Origin: Effusibacillus consociatus
GTDB taxonomy: Bacteria; Bacillota; Bacilli; Tumebacillales; Effusibacillaceae
Assembly (NCBI RefSeq): GCF_042652925.1
Contig: NZ_JBHSHC010000016.1
Span: 1-64,000, forward strand
Length of the DNA stretch: 64,000 nucleotides
Direction of reading: 5' to 3'
Position 1 is the first letter of the stretch. Each line of letters begins with the position of its first letter. Positions 25,550 through 33,810 of this stretch are shown here, one piece after another. The notes under the pieces were generated by a model. The model ran no database searches. It was not told where the DNA came from and worked only from the letters and a program-made list of their open reading frames with translations. A program made the translations under genes and the position numbers.

Positions 25550-26184
25550 AACCTGCCGGTAAAATTACCGCCATTCAGACACAAAAGGCTCATCCGGACC
25601 GGGTGAGCCTTTTTATCGACGACCAGTTTGCATTGGGAATTCGTCGTGAACTTGCCTATCAGTTAGGTCTTCGCGTGGGTCTTTCCGTGACAAAAGAGGA
25701 TATCGGAATGTGGCGTCGCGAGGAAGCACTCATGCATGCGAGTGATATGGCGATTAAATATATTTCTGCTCGTGGACGCAGTCGGCAACAAGTGTTGAAC
25801 TACTTATGCGGAAAAGACGTTGCTCCCGATATTGCTGAACAGGCTATCAAACATCTTGAATCATTGGGATATTTGAACGACGAACAGTTTGCGGCCGGTT
25901 TTGTGCAAAATCGGGTTCAAACCAAACCGCGTGGCAGACGCATGATTCGATGGGAACTCCAGCAGAAAGGGGTTTCGCAGGAAACAATCGAGCAGGCCCT
26001 GACTGTCTATGAAGATGAGGTGGAAGCAGCAAGGCGTCTCCTGTCAAAAAAAACATCGTTTCAGAAAACTGATGATGTTGAAACGAACAGGAAAACGGAG
26101 TTGAAAATCGGGCGATTCTTGGCACGAAAAGGTTTTTCCAATCCAACCATCCGGACTCTCATAAAAGAATGGAGAGAAACATAG
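25546..26184 (+). CDS. recX: RecX, regulator of RecA
   Basis: A 212-residue RecX protein, modulating RecA filament activity by direct binding. It has the expected three-helix repeats with SARGRSRQQVLNYLCGKDV, HLESLGYLNDEQFAAGFVQN and KPRGRRMIRWELQQKGVSQE. The start overlaps the recA stop. There is no LexA site of its own, so it is likely co-transcribed. It ends 195 bases before rny. Confidence 0.93.
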   Translation: MKPAGKITAIQTQKAHPDRVSLFIDDQFALGIRRELAYQLGLRVGLSVTKEDIGMWRREEALMHASDMAIKYISARGRSRQQVLNYLCGKDVAPDIAEQAIKHLESLGYLNDEQFAAGFVQNRVQTKPRGRRMIRWELQQKGVSQETIEQALTVYEDEVEAARRLLSKKTSFQKTDDVETNRKTELKIGRFLARKGFSNPTIRTLIKEWRET

Positions 26185-26211
26185 CGTGATGAGGCGGCAA
26201 AATCCCTTTTC

Positions 26212-26240
26212 TTGACATTGATTTGCAGTAAGGCTACAAT
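26212..26240 (+). promoter_or_regulatory. sigma-A promoter of rny
   Basis: TTGACA (26212-26217), a 17-base spacer and TACAAT (26235-26240): a near-consensus housekeeping promoter about 140 bases before the rny start, leaving a long 5' leader. Confidence 0.75.
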
Positions 26241-26379
26241 TAAAATGCGTATGAACAGCTTTAATGGTCTTTGCCAAATGGCATTCTTGATTACCGATTT
26301 CATACCTTACCCTTGACAAAGGTGAGGCTGCGTCCGTGCTCAGGGTTTTTATCATATCTGAGCTAGGAGGCTTTGAAGT

Positions 26380-27918
26380 ATGTCACCTCTACCATTTATT
26401 TTTGCTGCAGTTGCGCTTGTCTTAGGTATTGCTGCCGGATACTTTTGGCGGCGTAACATCGCAGAAGGGAAAACAGCTGCTGCCGAATTGCGAGCCGCCC
26501 ATATTGTTGAAGAGGCCACCAGGGAAGCGGAAGCTAAGAAAAAAGAAGCAATACTCGAAGCCAAAGAGGAAGTTCACAAATTACGTGCTGAAGCGGAAAA
26601 AGACATTCGTGAACGTCGTAACGAAATCCAGCGTTTGGAGCGTCGTTTGCTTCAAAAAGAAGAAGCTCTCGATCGAAAAACGGATGCTATTGAGAAACGC
26701 GCGGAATCGTTAACGAATAAGGAACGGCTCGTCGAGGAGCAACGGGAAAAAGTAGAGCAACTGTATAAGCAGCAAATAGCCGAATTAGAACGAATTTCCG
26801 GTCTTTCACAGGAAGATGCGAAAGCAATTTTGCTTGCGAATGTGGAAGCCGAATGCCGGCATGAAGCCGCAATCTTGATGAAGGAAATCGAACAGCAGGC
26901 GAAGGATGAAGCGGATAAGAAAGCGAGAGAAATTATTGCTACCGCGATTCAGCGTTGCGCTGCCGATCATGTGGCTGAAACAACTGTTTCGGTTGTTTCT
27001 CTGCCGAACGATGAAATGAAGGGTCGAATTATTGGTCGTGAGGGTCGAAATATTCGCGCTCTCGAAACTTTGACAGGAATCGATTTGATAATCGACGATA
27101 CACCGGAAGCTGTTATATTGTCAGGATTTGATCCGATTCGCCGGGAAGTCGCTCGTGTGGCTCTCGAAAAGCTGGTAGCTGACGGACGCATTCATCCGGC
27201 CCGTATTGAGGAAATGGTTGAAAAAGCGCGTCGCGAAATCGATGATCGAATTCGTGAAGAAGGTGAACAGGCAACATTTGAAACAAATGTTAGCGGAATT
27301 CACCCCGATTTGGTTAAAATTCTTGGTCGTTTGAAGTATCGGACTAGCTATGGTCAAAACGTGTTAAAACACTCAATTGAAGTAGCTCATCTGGCTGGTC
27401 TTATGGCCGCCGAGCTAGGACTTGATGTGAATTTGGCTCGACGTGGTGGTCTCCTGCATGATGTTGGGAAAGCCATCACCCATGAAGTGGAAGGTTCTCA
27501 CGTGGAAATTGGAGTAGACCTGGCGAAGAAATACAAGGAACATCCTATTGTTATTAATGCAATTGGCGCTCATCACGGTGATATTGAGTTTACTTCACCC
27601 ATATCAGTGATTGTGGCTGCAGCTGATGCAATATCCGCTGCACGACCGGGGGCACGTCGTGAAACTCTCGATATTTACCTGAAGCGTCTTGAGAAATTGG
27701 AAGAAATCGCCGAATCATTTGATGGCGTTGAAAAGTCTTACGCGATCCAAGCGGGTCGTGAAATTCGAATCATTGTTAAACCCGAGCAAATTGACGACGC
27801 AGAATCGGTACGCGTCGCTAAGGAGATCTCCAAGAAAATTGAAGCTGAACTGGATTATCCTGGGCAAATTAAAGTTACGGTCATTCGTGAGACCAGAGCC
27901 GTAGAATACGCAAAGTAA
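26380..27918 (+). CDS. rny: Ribonuclease Y
   Basis: Membrane-anchored endoribonuclease that starts mRNA decay in Firmicutes. One N-terminal transmembrane helix (residues about 3-22), a long Glu/Lys/Arg coiled coil to about 190, a KH domain (GRIIGREGRNIRALETLTGI) and an HD domain (HSIEVAHLAGLMAAELGLDV then LLHDVGKA). The 512 residues are the typical length. ATG 26380 follows AGGAGGCTTTGAAGT. It has its own strong promoter and terminator, and ymdB lies downstream as in Bacillus. Confidence 0.97.
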   Translation: MSPLPFIFAAVALVLGIAAGYFWRRNIAEGKTAAAELRAAHIVEEATREAEAKKKEAILEAKEEVHKLRAEAEKDIRERRNEIQRLERRLLQKEEALDRKTDAIEKRAESLTNKERLVEEQREKVEQLYKQQIAELERISGLSQEDAKAILLANVEAECRHEAAILMKEIEQQAKDEADKKAREIIATAIQRCAADHVAETTVSVVSLPNDEMKGRIIGREGRNIRALETLTGIDLIIDDTPEAVILSGFDPIRREVARVALEKLVADGRIHPARIEEMVEKARREIDDRIREEGEQATFETNVSGIHPDLVKILGRLKYRTSYGQNVLKHSIEVAHLAGLMAAELGLDVNLARRGGLLHDVGKAITHEVEGSHVEIGVDLAKKYKEHPIVINAIGAHHGDIEFTSPISVIVAAADAISAARPGARRETLDIYLKRLEKLEEIAESFDGVEKSYAIQAGREIRIIVKPEQIDDAESVRVAKEISKKIEAELDYPGQIKVTVIRETRAVEYAK

Positions 27919-27947
27919 AGTAGCCGAAAGGCTGCTTTATTTTTTTT
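27917..27947 (+). terminator. intrinsic terminator of rny
   Basis: AAAGTAGCC pairs with GGCTGCTTT around a GAAA tetraloop; eight Ts follow. Confidence 0.85.
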
Positions 27948-28090
27948 GTCCGGTTTTTTGACCTGCCTCAAGAACTCGGCAAATGGAGCTTTTTCTTGAT
28001 TTTCCCTGAAGGATTTTGATCAACGAAAGCGAAATACTTACGTGTAGAAACAATTTACTTGGAAGTCCAGCAAAGAAAGTAGTGAACAGC

Positions 28091-28594
28091 ATGCAAGTGC
28101 GAAAAAGCGAATCACCAGCAACACACCTTCTCATATCAATGCTGATTCGATATCCTGAGGTATCTTCTGTTCGGTATGAACCGGAAAACCATGCTCTGGT
28201 TTTTTCGTTCTTTTTGCAAGGACAGGTAGACGTTGCGAAGAAAAATGCATGTTTGAAAGATCTGAATACCTGCTTTGAAGTGTGTACTGAGTTGGACCGA
28301 GAGTTTCCGAAAATGGGAAATTTGACTTTTACTTCGCTAGAAGATATTACTATAGTGATGTATCATCAAGAGATTAATCAAATTACAACAGGGGAAATTT
28401 CCCTTCTTACCTCCATTTTGCAAAATCATTTCGCGAATGAAGTGGCCCTAGATCCTCTTATGGTTGATGAGGACGACATGGAACTGCAAGAAGAACTGAT
28501 TGATCGACTTCTCGGACACCGTGATATTTTGTCCGAACAAAAACAGATTGTTGCTTACCGCGATGGCGGTAAGGTTTTCGTTTATAACCGCTAG
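28091..28594 (+). CDS. conserved hypothetical protein between rny and ymdB
   Basis: About 167 residues, soluble and acidic in its second half (VDEDDMELQEELIDRLLGHR). I do not recognise a named family, although the place between rny and ymdB is often filled by unnamed proteins. ATG 28091 (MQVRKSESPATHLLISMLIR) was preferred to an upstream TTG at 28016, which would add 25 low-complexity residues, but its ribosome-binding site is weak. No cysteine pattern, signal or membrane helix is present. Confidence 0.65.
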   Translation: MQVRKSESPATHLLISMLIRYPEVSSVRYEPENHALVFSFFLQGQVDVAKKNACLKDLNTCFEVCTELDREFPKMGNLTFTSLEDITIVMYHQEINQITTGEISLLTSILQNHFANEVALDPLMVDEDDMELQEELIDRLLGHRDILSEQKQIVAYRDGGKVFVYNR

Positions 28595-28631
28595 ATAAGA
28601 CTGGATTTTATAGCCTGTAAGGAGGCACGGC

Positions 28632-29402
28632 GTGAGAATTTTATTTTTAGGTGATATTGTGGGGCATCCTGGGCGAATGGTCGTAGAAGAAAGATTGCCT
28701 GCATTATTGGATCAATACCGCCCGGACCTGGTGATTGCCAATGCGGAAAACATGGCAAACGGCCGGGGACTCACACCGAAGTTAGCTGAAACATTGTTTG
28801 ATGCAAATATTGATATACTTACGATGGGGAACCATGTGTGGGATCATCGGGAAATCTTTGGGTACATAGACAACGAGAAACGGATTGTCCGTCCCGCTAA
28901 TTACCCGAAAGGGGCACCGGGATTTGGATATATTTTGGTGAAGGTCGACACTGTAAAGGTGGCGGTCGTGAATCTGATGGGACGAGTCTTTATGGGGGAT
29001 TATGATTCACCTTTTGCAGTGATCAATCAGATTCTTGAGGAAATCCAATCCGAAACGAAACATATCTTTATTGATTTTCACGCAGAGGCTACATCCGAAA
29101 AATTGGCTTTGGCTCACTTCGTTGACGGACGTGTCTCGGCGGTGGTCGGTACCCACACTCACGTACAAACGGCTGATGAGCAGATTCTGCCGGGCGGTAC
29201 GGCCTATTTGACGGATGTTGGGATGTGCGGGCCGATTGACAGCATCATCGGGATGAAAAAAGACCAGGTACTTCAACGGTTTTTGACACAAATGCCGGTG
29301 CGTTTAGAAGTGGAAGCGGGTCCCGCTAAGTTAAATGCGGTCGTCATCGATCTGCTGGACAACGGATTGGCATCTTCAATCCAGAGGATTGCTTTAAAAT
29401 AA
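28632..29402 (+). CDS. ymdB: YmdB, metallophosphoesterase
   Basis: 256-residue YmdB-family phosphodiesterase, reported in B. subtilis to hydrolyse 2',3'-cyclic nucleotides and to affect biofilm and motility decisions. Metal-binding motifs: FLGDIVGHPGR at the start, ANAENMANGRG, TMGNHVWDH, and the late FHAEATSEK and GTHTHVQTADE. GTG 28632 follows AAGGAGGCACGGC. It lies downstream of rny and upstream of spoVS, as in Bacillus. Confidence 0.94.
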   Translation: MRILFLGDIVGHPGRMVVEERLPALLDQYRPDLVIANAENMANGRGLTPKLAETLFDANIDILTMGNHVWDHREIFGYIDNEKRIVRPANYPKGAPGFGYILVKVDTVKVAVVNLMGRVFMGDYDSPFAVINQILEEIQSETKHIFIDFHAEATSEKLALAHFVDGRVSAVVGTHTHVQTADEQILPGGTAYLTDVGMCGPIDSIIGMKKDQVLQRFLTQMPVRLEVEAGPAKLNAVVIDLLDNGLASSIQRIALK

Positions 29403-29456
29403 TTTAATTTTGTAACGTTAATGCACGAAAATTTTTAGAAAATTTTCAACCACAAG

Positions 29457-29486
29457 GAAGGAATTTTCTGTTAGGACGCGAATATA
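29457..29486 (+). promoter_or_regulatory. candidate sigma-H promoter of spoVS
   Basis: AGGAATT (29459-29465), 14 bases, then GAAT (29480-29483) fits the sigma-H pattern AGGA-A/T-TT ... GAAT. The spoVS start is about 50 bases further. B. subtilis spoVS is sigma-H dependent. Confidence 0.5.
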
Positions 29487-29533
29487 GTAAAAGTGTGTCG
29501 CAGAAAAATTCTCACTCGTGGAGGTTCTTGACT

Positions 29534-29794
29534 ATGGAAGTATTAAAAGTTTCAGCAAAGTCCAATCCTAACTCTGTGGCCGGCGCACTTGCAGGTGTAC
29601 TCCGTGAGCGGGGTGCCGCTGAACTTCAAGCTATTGGAGCAGGCGCGCTCAATCAAGCAATTAAAGCTGTCGCGATTGCAAGAGGGTTTGTGGCGCCCAG
29701 CGGAGTTGACCTGATTTGTATTCCGGCATTCACCGACATTCAGATTGACGGAGAAGAACGTACAGCCATCAAGCTGATTGTAGAACCTAGATAA
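29534..29794 (+). CDS. spoVS: SpoVS, stage V sporulation protein S
   Basis: An 86-residue Alba-like protein, almost invariant across spore-formers (KVSAKSNPNSVAGALAGVLR, AIAGGFVAPSG-like text, here AIARGFVAPSGVDLICIPAF). It is needed for progress from stage V of sporulation. ATG 29534 follows GTGGAGGTTCTTGACT. A longer in-frame upstream reading is unlikely given this site. It has a strong terminator and a likely sigma-H promoter, so it is an independent unit. Confidence 0.97.
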   Translation: MEVLKVSAKSNPNSVAGALAGVLRERGAAELQAIGAGALNQAIKAVAIARGFVAPSGVDLICIPAFTDIQIDGEERTAIKLIVEPR

Positions 29795-29831
29795 ACAGCT
29801 ATAATCCAATACTATTATTTCTGGTAGTTAG

Positions 29832-29868
29832 CCTGTTTACATTTGTAAACAGGACTTCTTATTTTGGG
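29832..29868 (+). terminator. intrinsic terminator of spoVS
   Basis: CCTGTTTAC (29832-29840) pairs perfectly with GTAAACAGG (29845-29853); ACTTCTTATTTT follows. Confidence 0.8.
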
Positions 29869-29879
29869 GAGGCGGCTTC

Positions 29880-30830
29880 ATGATCCGGAAGCATTTTCTG
29901 TTGGATGCACACGCAGATATTCTTTACAGAATGGAAACTGAGCAATTGGATTTTACCGATGCCGGGTCTCCGCTTCATTTAAGCTATCCCAAGATGGAAC
30001 AAGGCGAAATCGACGTGCAAATTTTCGCATTGTTTGTTGATCCTCCGTACACTCCCCATGAACACTTGGCGAAGCTTCTTGCCTATATTGATACATTTCG
30101 GTCAGAGGTCTGTGCTGATAACTTGATGCTTCCTGTCTATACATATAAGGACCTTGAAACGAATCTTCGTGCCGGCCGAAAATCCGCAATTCTTTCGGTT
30201 GAAGGAGCGGATTTTTTAACCGGTGATCTCCGCCATTTGCGAATCCTGTATTCACTGGGGGTACGGGCGATGGGGCTGACATGGAATCATGCAAACTCCA
30301 TAGCCTCAGGAGTCGGAGAAGAGATCGATACCGGCCTCACCCCATTCGGTCGGGAAGTTGTTCGGGAAATGAATCGGCTGGGAATGGTCATCGATGTTTC
30401 TCACATGGCTCCCAAGGGGGTTGAGGGTGTACTGGAGGCAAGCAGTAAACCGGTTATTGCCTCTCACTCCAACGCGAAATCAATTTATAACCACCGGCGA
30501 AATCTCAATGATGATCAAATAAGGCAAATCGCTGCAAAAGGCGGAGTGATTGGGGTTACGTTTGTCCCGTATTTTATCGGTGAAGGTGAAGTGGGGATCT
30601 CCCATTTGCTGCAACATATCGATCATATGTTGTCGGTTGGCGGGGAAGATCATGTGGGGCTGGGATCCGATTTTGACGGTATTCCCGAAACGATGGTGGA
30701 TCTTCGTTCAGGCGCCGATTACCCGAATTTGGTAGAAGCGCTCGACAAGGAATATGGAGCACGAATAACAGCCAAAATATGTGGCGGTAATTTTTTGCGA
30801 GTGTTGGAGCGAGTTCTGATAGAGGAGTGA
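29880..30830 (+). CDS. M19 family (renal-type) dipeptidase
   Basis: 316-residue zinc dipeptidase cleaving dipeptides, possibly from peptidoglycan turnover. The binuclear metal residues are H11 and D13 (DAHADI), the Glu in SVEGAD, the His in ASHSNAKSIYNHRRNL, and GSDFDG near residue 265. The order and length suit the family. ATG 29880 follows GGGGAGGCGGCTTC. It is closely followed by the PHP gene (4 bases), so they are probably co-transcribed. Confidence 0.93.
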   Translation: MIRKHFLLDAHADILYRMETEQLDFTDAGSPLHLSYPKMEQGEIDVQIFALFVDPPYTPHEHLAKLLAYIDTFRSEVCADNLMLPVYTYKDLETNLRAGRKSAILSVEGADFLTGDLRHLRILYSLGVRAMGLTWNHANSIASGVGEEIDTGLTPFGREVVREMNRLGMVIDVSHMAPKGVEGVLEASSKPVIASHSNAKSIYNHRRNLNDDQIRQIAAKGGVIGVTFVPYFIGEGEVGISHLLQHIDHMLSVGGEDHVGLGSDFDGIPETMVDLRSGADYPNLVEALDKEYGARITAKICGGNFLRVLERVLIEE

Positions 30831-30834
30831 AATT

Positions 30835-31662
30835 ATGCGAGAGTATTATGATCTTCATGCACATACCACAGCTTCTGACGGGACTTTCACACCCGGTGAA
30901 CTGGTTCAGCATGCCAAAAAAAGGGGGCTTGCTGGAGTGGCGGTAACCGATCATGATTCTACCGACGGGATCGAGGAAGCAATGGATGCGGGAAATAAAC
31001 TCAACGTGGATGTGGTGCCCGGTGTTGAGATTAATACCGAATATGAAGGAAAAGAAGTTCATGTATTAGGGTATTATTTTGACCGTTCTTCGAAGTCCCT
31101 GCAGGATCTGTTTCGAATCCTGCGTGAGCAAAGGGTAACCCGTATGGACCGAATTCTTGAGAAGCTGCATTCTTTAGGAATCAGGATTGAGCGTGACGAA
31201 GTGATTTCGGAAGCCGCCGAAGGGTCGATTGGGCGTCCGCATATTGCCCGGGTTTTAATCAAAAAAGGTCTGGCTCAGGACATACGTGAGGCATTCGATA
31301 AGTATTTAAGCAGGGGGGCGCCCGCTTATGTGGAGAGATTTAAGCTGGATCCGGGCGACGCCATTCGTCTGATTCGAGAGGCGAACGGAGTCCCGATTCT
31401 GGCTCATCCCGGCTTGGTCGGGAAGGATGCGTTAATTGAAGAATTAATCCCTGCAGGGCTTTTGGGAATCGAAGCCTTTCATCCAGATCATTCAGAAGAC
31501 GCTCGACACCGGTATGCAAAGATGGCCGAGGAGTTGGGAATCATCGCTACGGGGGGCTCCGATTTTCACGGATCCGGGGCCGAACATCGTGGAGATCTGG
31601 GAACGGTGAGCGTGGATAAATCGGTCGTTTTAAAAATGAAAGAGCTTTCCGGACTGTTTTAA
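30835..31662 (+). CDS. PHP-domain phosphoesterase
   Basis: 275-residue PHP-domain protein similar to YciV/TrpH (RNase AM, 3',5'-nucleoside bisphosphate phosphatase). The metal site begins DLHAHTTASDG (H8, H10) and includes AVTDHDST, PGVEINTEYEGKEVH, HPGLVG and GGSDFHG. Likely substrates are pAp or RNA 5' ends, by family. ATG 30835 follows GAGGAGTGAAATT, directly after the dipeptidase. Confidence 0.92.
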   Translation: MREYYDLHAHTTASDGTFTPGELVQHAKKRGLAGVAVTDHDSTDGIEEAMDAGNKLNVDVVPGVEINTEYEGKEVHVLGYYFDRSSKSLQDLFRILREQRVTRMDRILEKLHSLGIRIERDEVISEAAEGSIGRPHIARVLIKKGLAQDIREAFDKYLSRGAPAYVERFKLDPGDAIRLIREANGVPILAHPGLVGKDALIEELIPAGLLGIEAFHPDHSEDARHRYAKMAEELGIIATGGSDFHGSGAEHRGDLGTVSVDKSVVLKMKELSGLF

Positions 31663-31720
31663 TTGCCTTCGTTCGGGCATATACTGGGGTATAGGCTAAC
31701 AAGAGAGGTGACTTCTCCTT

Positions 31721-31987
31721 GTGGATACACATGATGATGTGAGGGTGGAGGAGAAGATACGCGAGTTGGAAAAAAGAATCTCCCAGTTACGAGCCGGTCG
31801 CCGAATCCTCATGAATCTGCTGGAACAATCGACGCAGGAGAAAATGCGGCAGATCGTGCGGCTTGAAAAAGAAAACCAAATATTGCGAAAACAGAATCGC
31901 AGATACGCTGCTCAGTTGCTGTTACTTAAAACGGGAATTAAAAATGAGAATTTAAATACGGGCGATGTTTCAGATCCCTTCGTTTAG
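31721..31987 (+). CDS. short coiled-coil protein, 88 residues
   Basis: GTG 31721 follows AGAGGTGACTTCTCCTT. The middle is a strong coiled coil (EEKIRELEKRISQLRAGRRI and MRQIVRLEKENQILRKQNRR), reminiscent of small regulators and cell-division helpers, but no family can be named. Its stop codon sits within the left arm region of a terminator. Confidence 0.6.
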   Translation: MDTHDDVRVEEKIRELEKRISQLRAGRRILMNLLEQSTQEKMRQIVRLEKENQILRKQNRRYAAQLLLLKTGIKNENLNTGDVSDPFV

Positions 31988-32001
31988 AAGGGCTTTTTTC
32001 T
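31976..32001 (+). terminator. intrinsic terminator
   Basis: CCCTTC (31976-31981) pairs with GAAGGG (31987-31992), followed by CTTTTTTC. Confidence 0.8.
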
Positions 32002-32131
32002 TGTCAAATACAAAATCGTAAGGGAAGGGGTGAGTACGGGAGCTTTTCCGTGGAAATTAGATTTTTCGCCGAAATTCGATTTTTTATAGAGTTTTGTATC
32101 ATATTATGTCGAATTGAAAGAGGGAACGTTT

Positions 32132-32869
32132 ATGAAAATTCGTATTTTAGGTGAATATGCTCCCTATCCTGCACCTGATGGTGCTACAGCCGGTTATCTG
32201 GTCGATACCGGGACAGGCCGTTTTTTGATTGATTGCGGGAGCGGCGTATTGTCTGAACTGCTGAAGCACATTTCTCTCCAGGAGCTGCAGGGGGTTATCA
32301 TTACCCATTATCATGCGGACCATGTGGCCGATCTCGGTGTATTGCAATACGCAATTATGGTGGCTCGTAAGACAGGTTCCCGAGTCGATCCCCTCCCTAT
32401 CTATGCAAATCAGGAGCCGCCGAATAAGTTTCAGGATGTAACTTACCGCAGTGATGTACAAGCCATCCCTTTGAATGCCGGCAGTGTGATACAGCTTTGC
32501 GGAGCACGGCTGACTTTTACGGAAACAGTTCATTCCAGTTCCTGCTTGGCAGTGTCGGTTGAGCAAGATGGAAAAAAATTCGTGTTTTCCGCTGATACGG
32601 GACCGAGTCCATTTCTCGAACAGTTTGCACAAAATGCGGATTTGTTTATTTGTGAAGCAAGCTGGTTGCAGAAAGACCAAGGACCCGCTTCGGTAGGGCA
32701 TTTGACCGCGCTCCAGGCAGGGGAAATGGCGCAAAAGGCAAACGTAAAAAAGCTCTGTTTGACACATATTTATCCGGGCTATGACAGGGAAGAGTTGAGA
32801 AGGGAAGCAGCTGAAGTTTTCAAGCGGGAAATAATCGTTGCTGAAAAGGGAATGGTCTTGGAGGTGTAA
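32132..32869 (+). CDS. MBL-fold metallo-hydrolase (YhfI-like)
   Basis: 245-residue metallo-beta-lactamase-fold hydrolase. The metal motif THYHADHVADLG gives H59, H61, D63 and H64; DTGPS and LTHIYPGYD complete the site. It resembles RNase Z-related cyclic nucleotide or phosphonate hydrolases such as B. subtilis YhfI; the substrate is unknown. ATG 32132 follows AAAGAGGGAACGTTT; an earlier TTG at 32114 would overlap that site. Confidence 0.9.
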   Translation: MKIRILGEYAPYPAPDGATAGYLVDTGTGRFLIDCGSGVLSELLKHISLQELQGVIITHYHADHVADLGVLQYAIMVARKTGSRVDPLPIYANQEPPNKFQDVTYRSDVQAIPLNAGSVIQLCGARLTFTETVHSSSCLAVSVEQDGKKFVFSADTGPSPFLEQFAQNADLFICEASWLQKDQGPASVGHLTALQAGEMAQKANVKKLCLTHIYPGYDREELRREAAEVFKREIIVAEKGMVLEV

Positions 32870-32887
32870 GCTTTCTTTCGTTTTTTT

Positions 32888-32963
32888 CGGGATCCCCGGA
32901 ACATGGCGAGACTTATGCTTCAGCATGTAGCGAGACCTTGCGCGGCCTTGCCGCGGTTCCCGT
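32888..32963 (-). repeat. structured repeat copy A (inverted relative to copy B)
   Basis: On the minus strand this reads GGGAACCGCGG, CGCGCAAGGTCTCGCTA, GCTGAAGCATAAGTCTCGCC, ATGTT, then CCGGGGATCCCG. It matches copy B at 33707-33783 in the same order with about 80% identity over 75 bases. The inner ATGC-TGAA-GCAT is a small hairpin. It lies downstream of the small minus-strand gene and inside no ORF. Confidence 0.6.
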
Positions 32964-33043
32964 TTGTTGCTGCAACGCTGCACTTCACTTTTTGGGGTAT
33001 ATTGTTGGCCCGCAGTCGCCTGCGGACCGTCGCAAGGATCCAA

Positions 33044-33238
33044 TCAAGTTTCACGGCCGTCTTTTTCATGCATTTGCCGTTTTAGAGACTTATGAGTAAA
33101 GTCCCATTTGCGGTATTGGACCTTTTGCGACTTTTTCTCTCGAGGACGAGGAAGTCCGAGAGGCTTGTACAGCTCGGTGGTAAATTCTTCCCTCGAGAAA
33201 TCGAGTTTGTTGCGGAAGATATTCTTATGGTTAGGCAC
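33044..33238 (-). CDS. small basic protein, 64 residues
   Basis: GTG 33238 lies 6 bases after AAAGGTGGG. The product reads PNHKNIFRNKLDFSREEFTT and continues basic, ending KRQMHEKDGRET. LDFSREEF recalls the sequence of small Bacillales spore- or stress-associated peptides, but I cannot place it. Support comes from the ribosome-binding site and the compositional bias. An in-frame ATG at 33256 lies upstream of that site. Confidence 0.45.
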   Translation of the reverse strand: MPNHKNIFRNKLDFSREEFTTELYKPLGLPRPREKKSQKVQYRKWDFTHKSLKRQMHEKDGRET

Positions 33239-33287
33239 ACCATTCCCACCTTTCATCTGTACTAAGCAATAGAATACCCGTAGTCAC

Positions 33288-33315
33288 AGACGTCTATTAG
33301 AGACGTCTCTTTTTT
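33288..33315 (+). terminator. intrinsic terminator
   Basis: Two copies of the palindrome AGACGTCT (33288-33295, 33301-33308) pair around ATTAG; CTTTTTT follows on the plus strand. No plus-strand gene is visible just upstream, so an unannotated transcript may end here. Confidence 0.65.
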
Positions 33316-33706
33316 ATGGTGTTTTTTATTTTTTGGGCGGTTCCGCAAGTACCCAATTTTTGAGCCCAGCATAGGATATACGGACAGATGACCCAGGGCA
33401 TCTGGAGGGTGTGCAGGGACGTCGGCCGATGTTCCGATTGACATACGGGCGGATGCACCTAATGCAAATGTCACGCATAGCATGTAGTACATTTTGCACC
33501 CAAGGGGGGCACTAGTCACGCCCGCCGCTGAAGCGGCCGGCCGTGCTGCGGAACGTATTGGGCTATGGTTTATGCGGACTGATGCTGATAACCGATGGCC
33601 TGCACGAGAATCAGCCCATCAAAGTGACGAAGACATAAAAGGTTCGTCGGCTAAGGACCGAACATCCGTGTTTGAACGCCGACACTAGCACATCCTTGTG
33701 CGTCGT
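33316..33706. other. gene-free stretch upstream of cotE
   Basis: About 390 bases without a supported ORF; a TTG-initiated frame at 33494-33688 lacks a ribosome-binding site. The second half is rich in short GC stems (GCACA/TGTGC, GTCG/CGAC near 33690-33720). It probably holds the cotE promoter region and a long structured leader. Sigma-E or sigma-K elements could not be assigned with confidence. Confidence 0.4.
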
Positions 33707-33783
33707 AACGGGAACTGCGACTCCGCGCGCAAGGTTTCGCTAGGGGCTAAAGCATAAGTCTTGCCATGTTGATGGGGGCCCGC
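33707..33783 (+). repeat. structured repeat copy B, leader of cotE
   Basis: Reads GGGAACTGCGAC, CGCGCAAGGTTTCGCTA, GCTAAAGCATAAGTCTTGCC, ATGTTGATGGGGGCCCGC, ending 14 bases before the cotE ribosome-binding site TAAGGAGG. CCAT and ATGG can form a stem around GTTG. Identity with copy A (opposite strand) is about 80%, and with copy C the strongest shared word is GTCT-C/T-GCCATGTTG. Confidence 0.6.
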
Positions 33784-33810
33784 AAATAAGTGCAGTAAGG
33801 AGGTAGCTGA

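Noticed and set aside
33262..33519. 85-residue minus-strand ORF
   Set aside because: Crosses a perfect terminator palindrome, and no start signal is present.
33494..33688. 64-residue ORF MHPRGALVTPAAEAAGR...
   Set aside because: Starts with TTG without a ribosome-binding site and lies in a GC-rich, structured leader.
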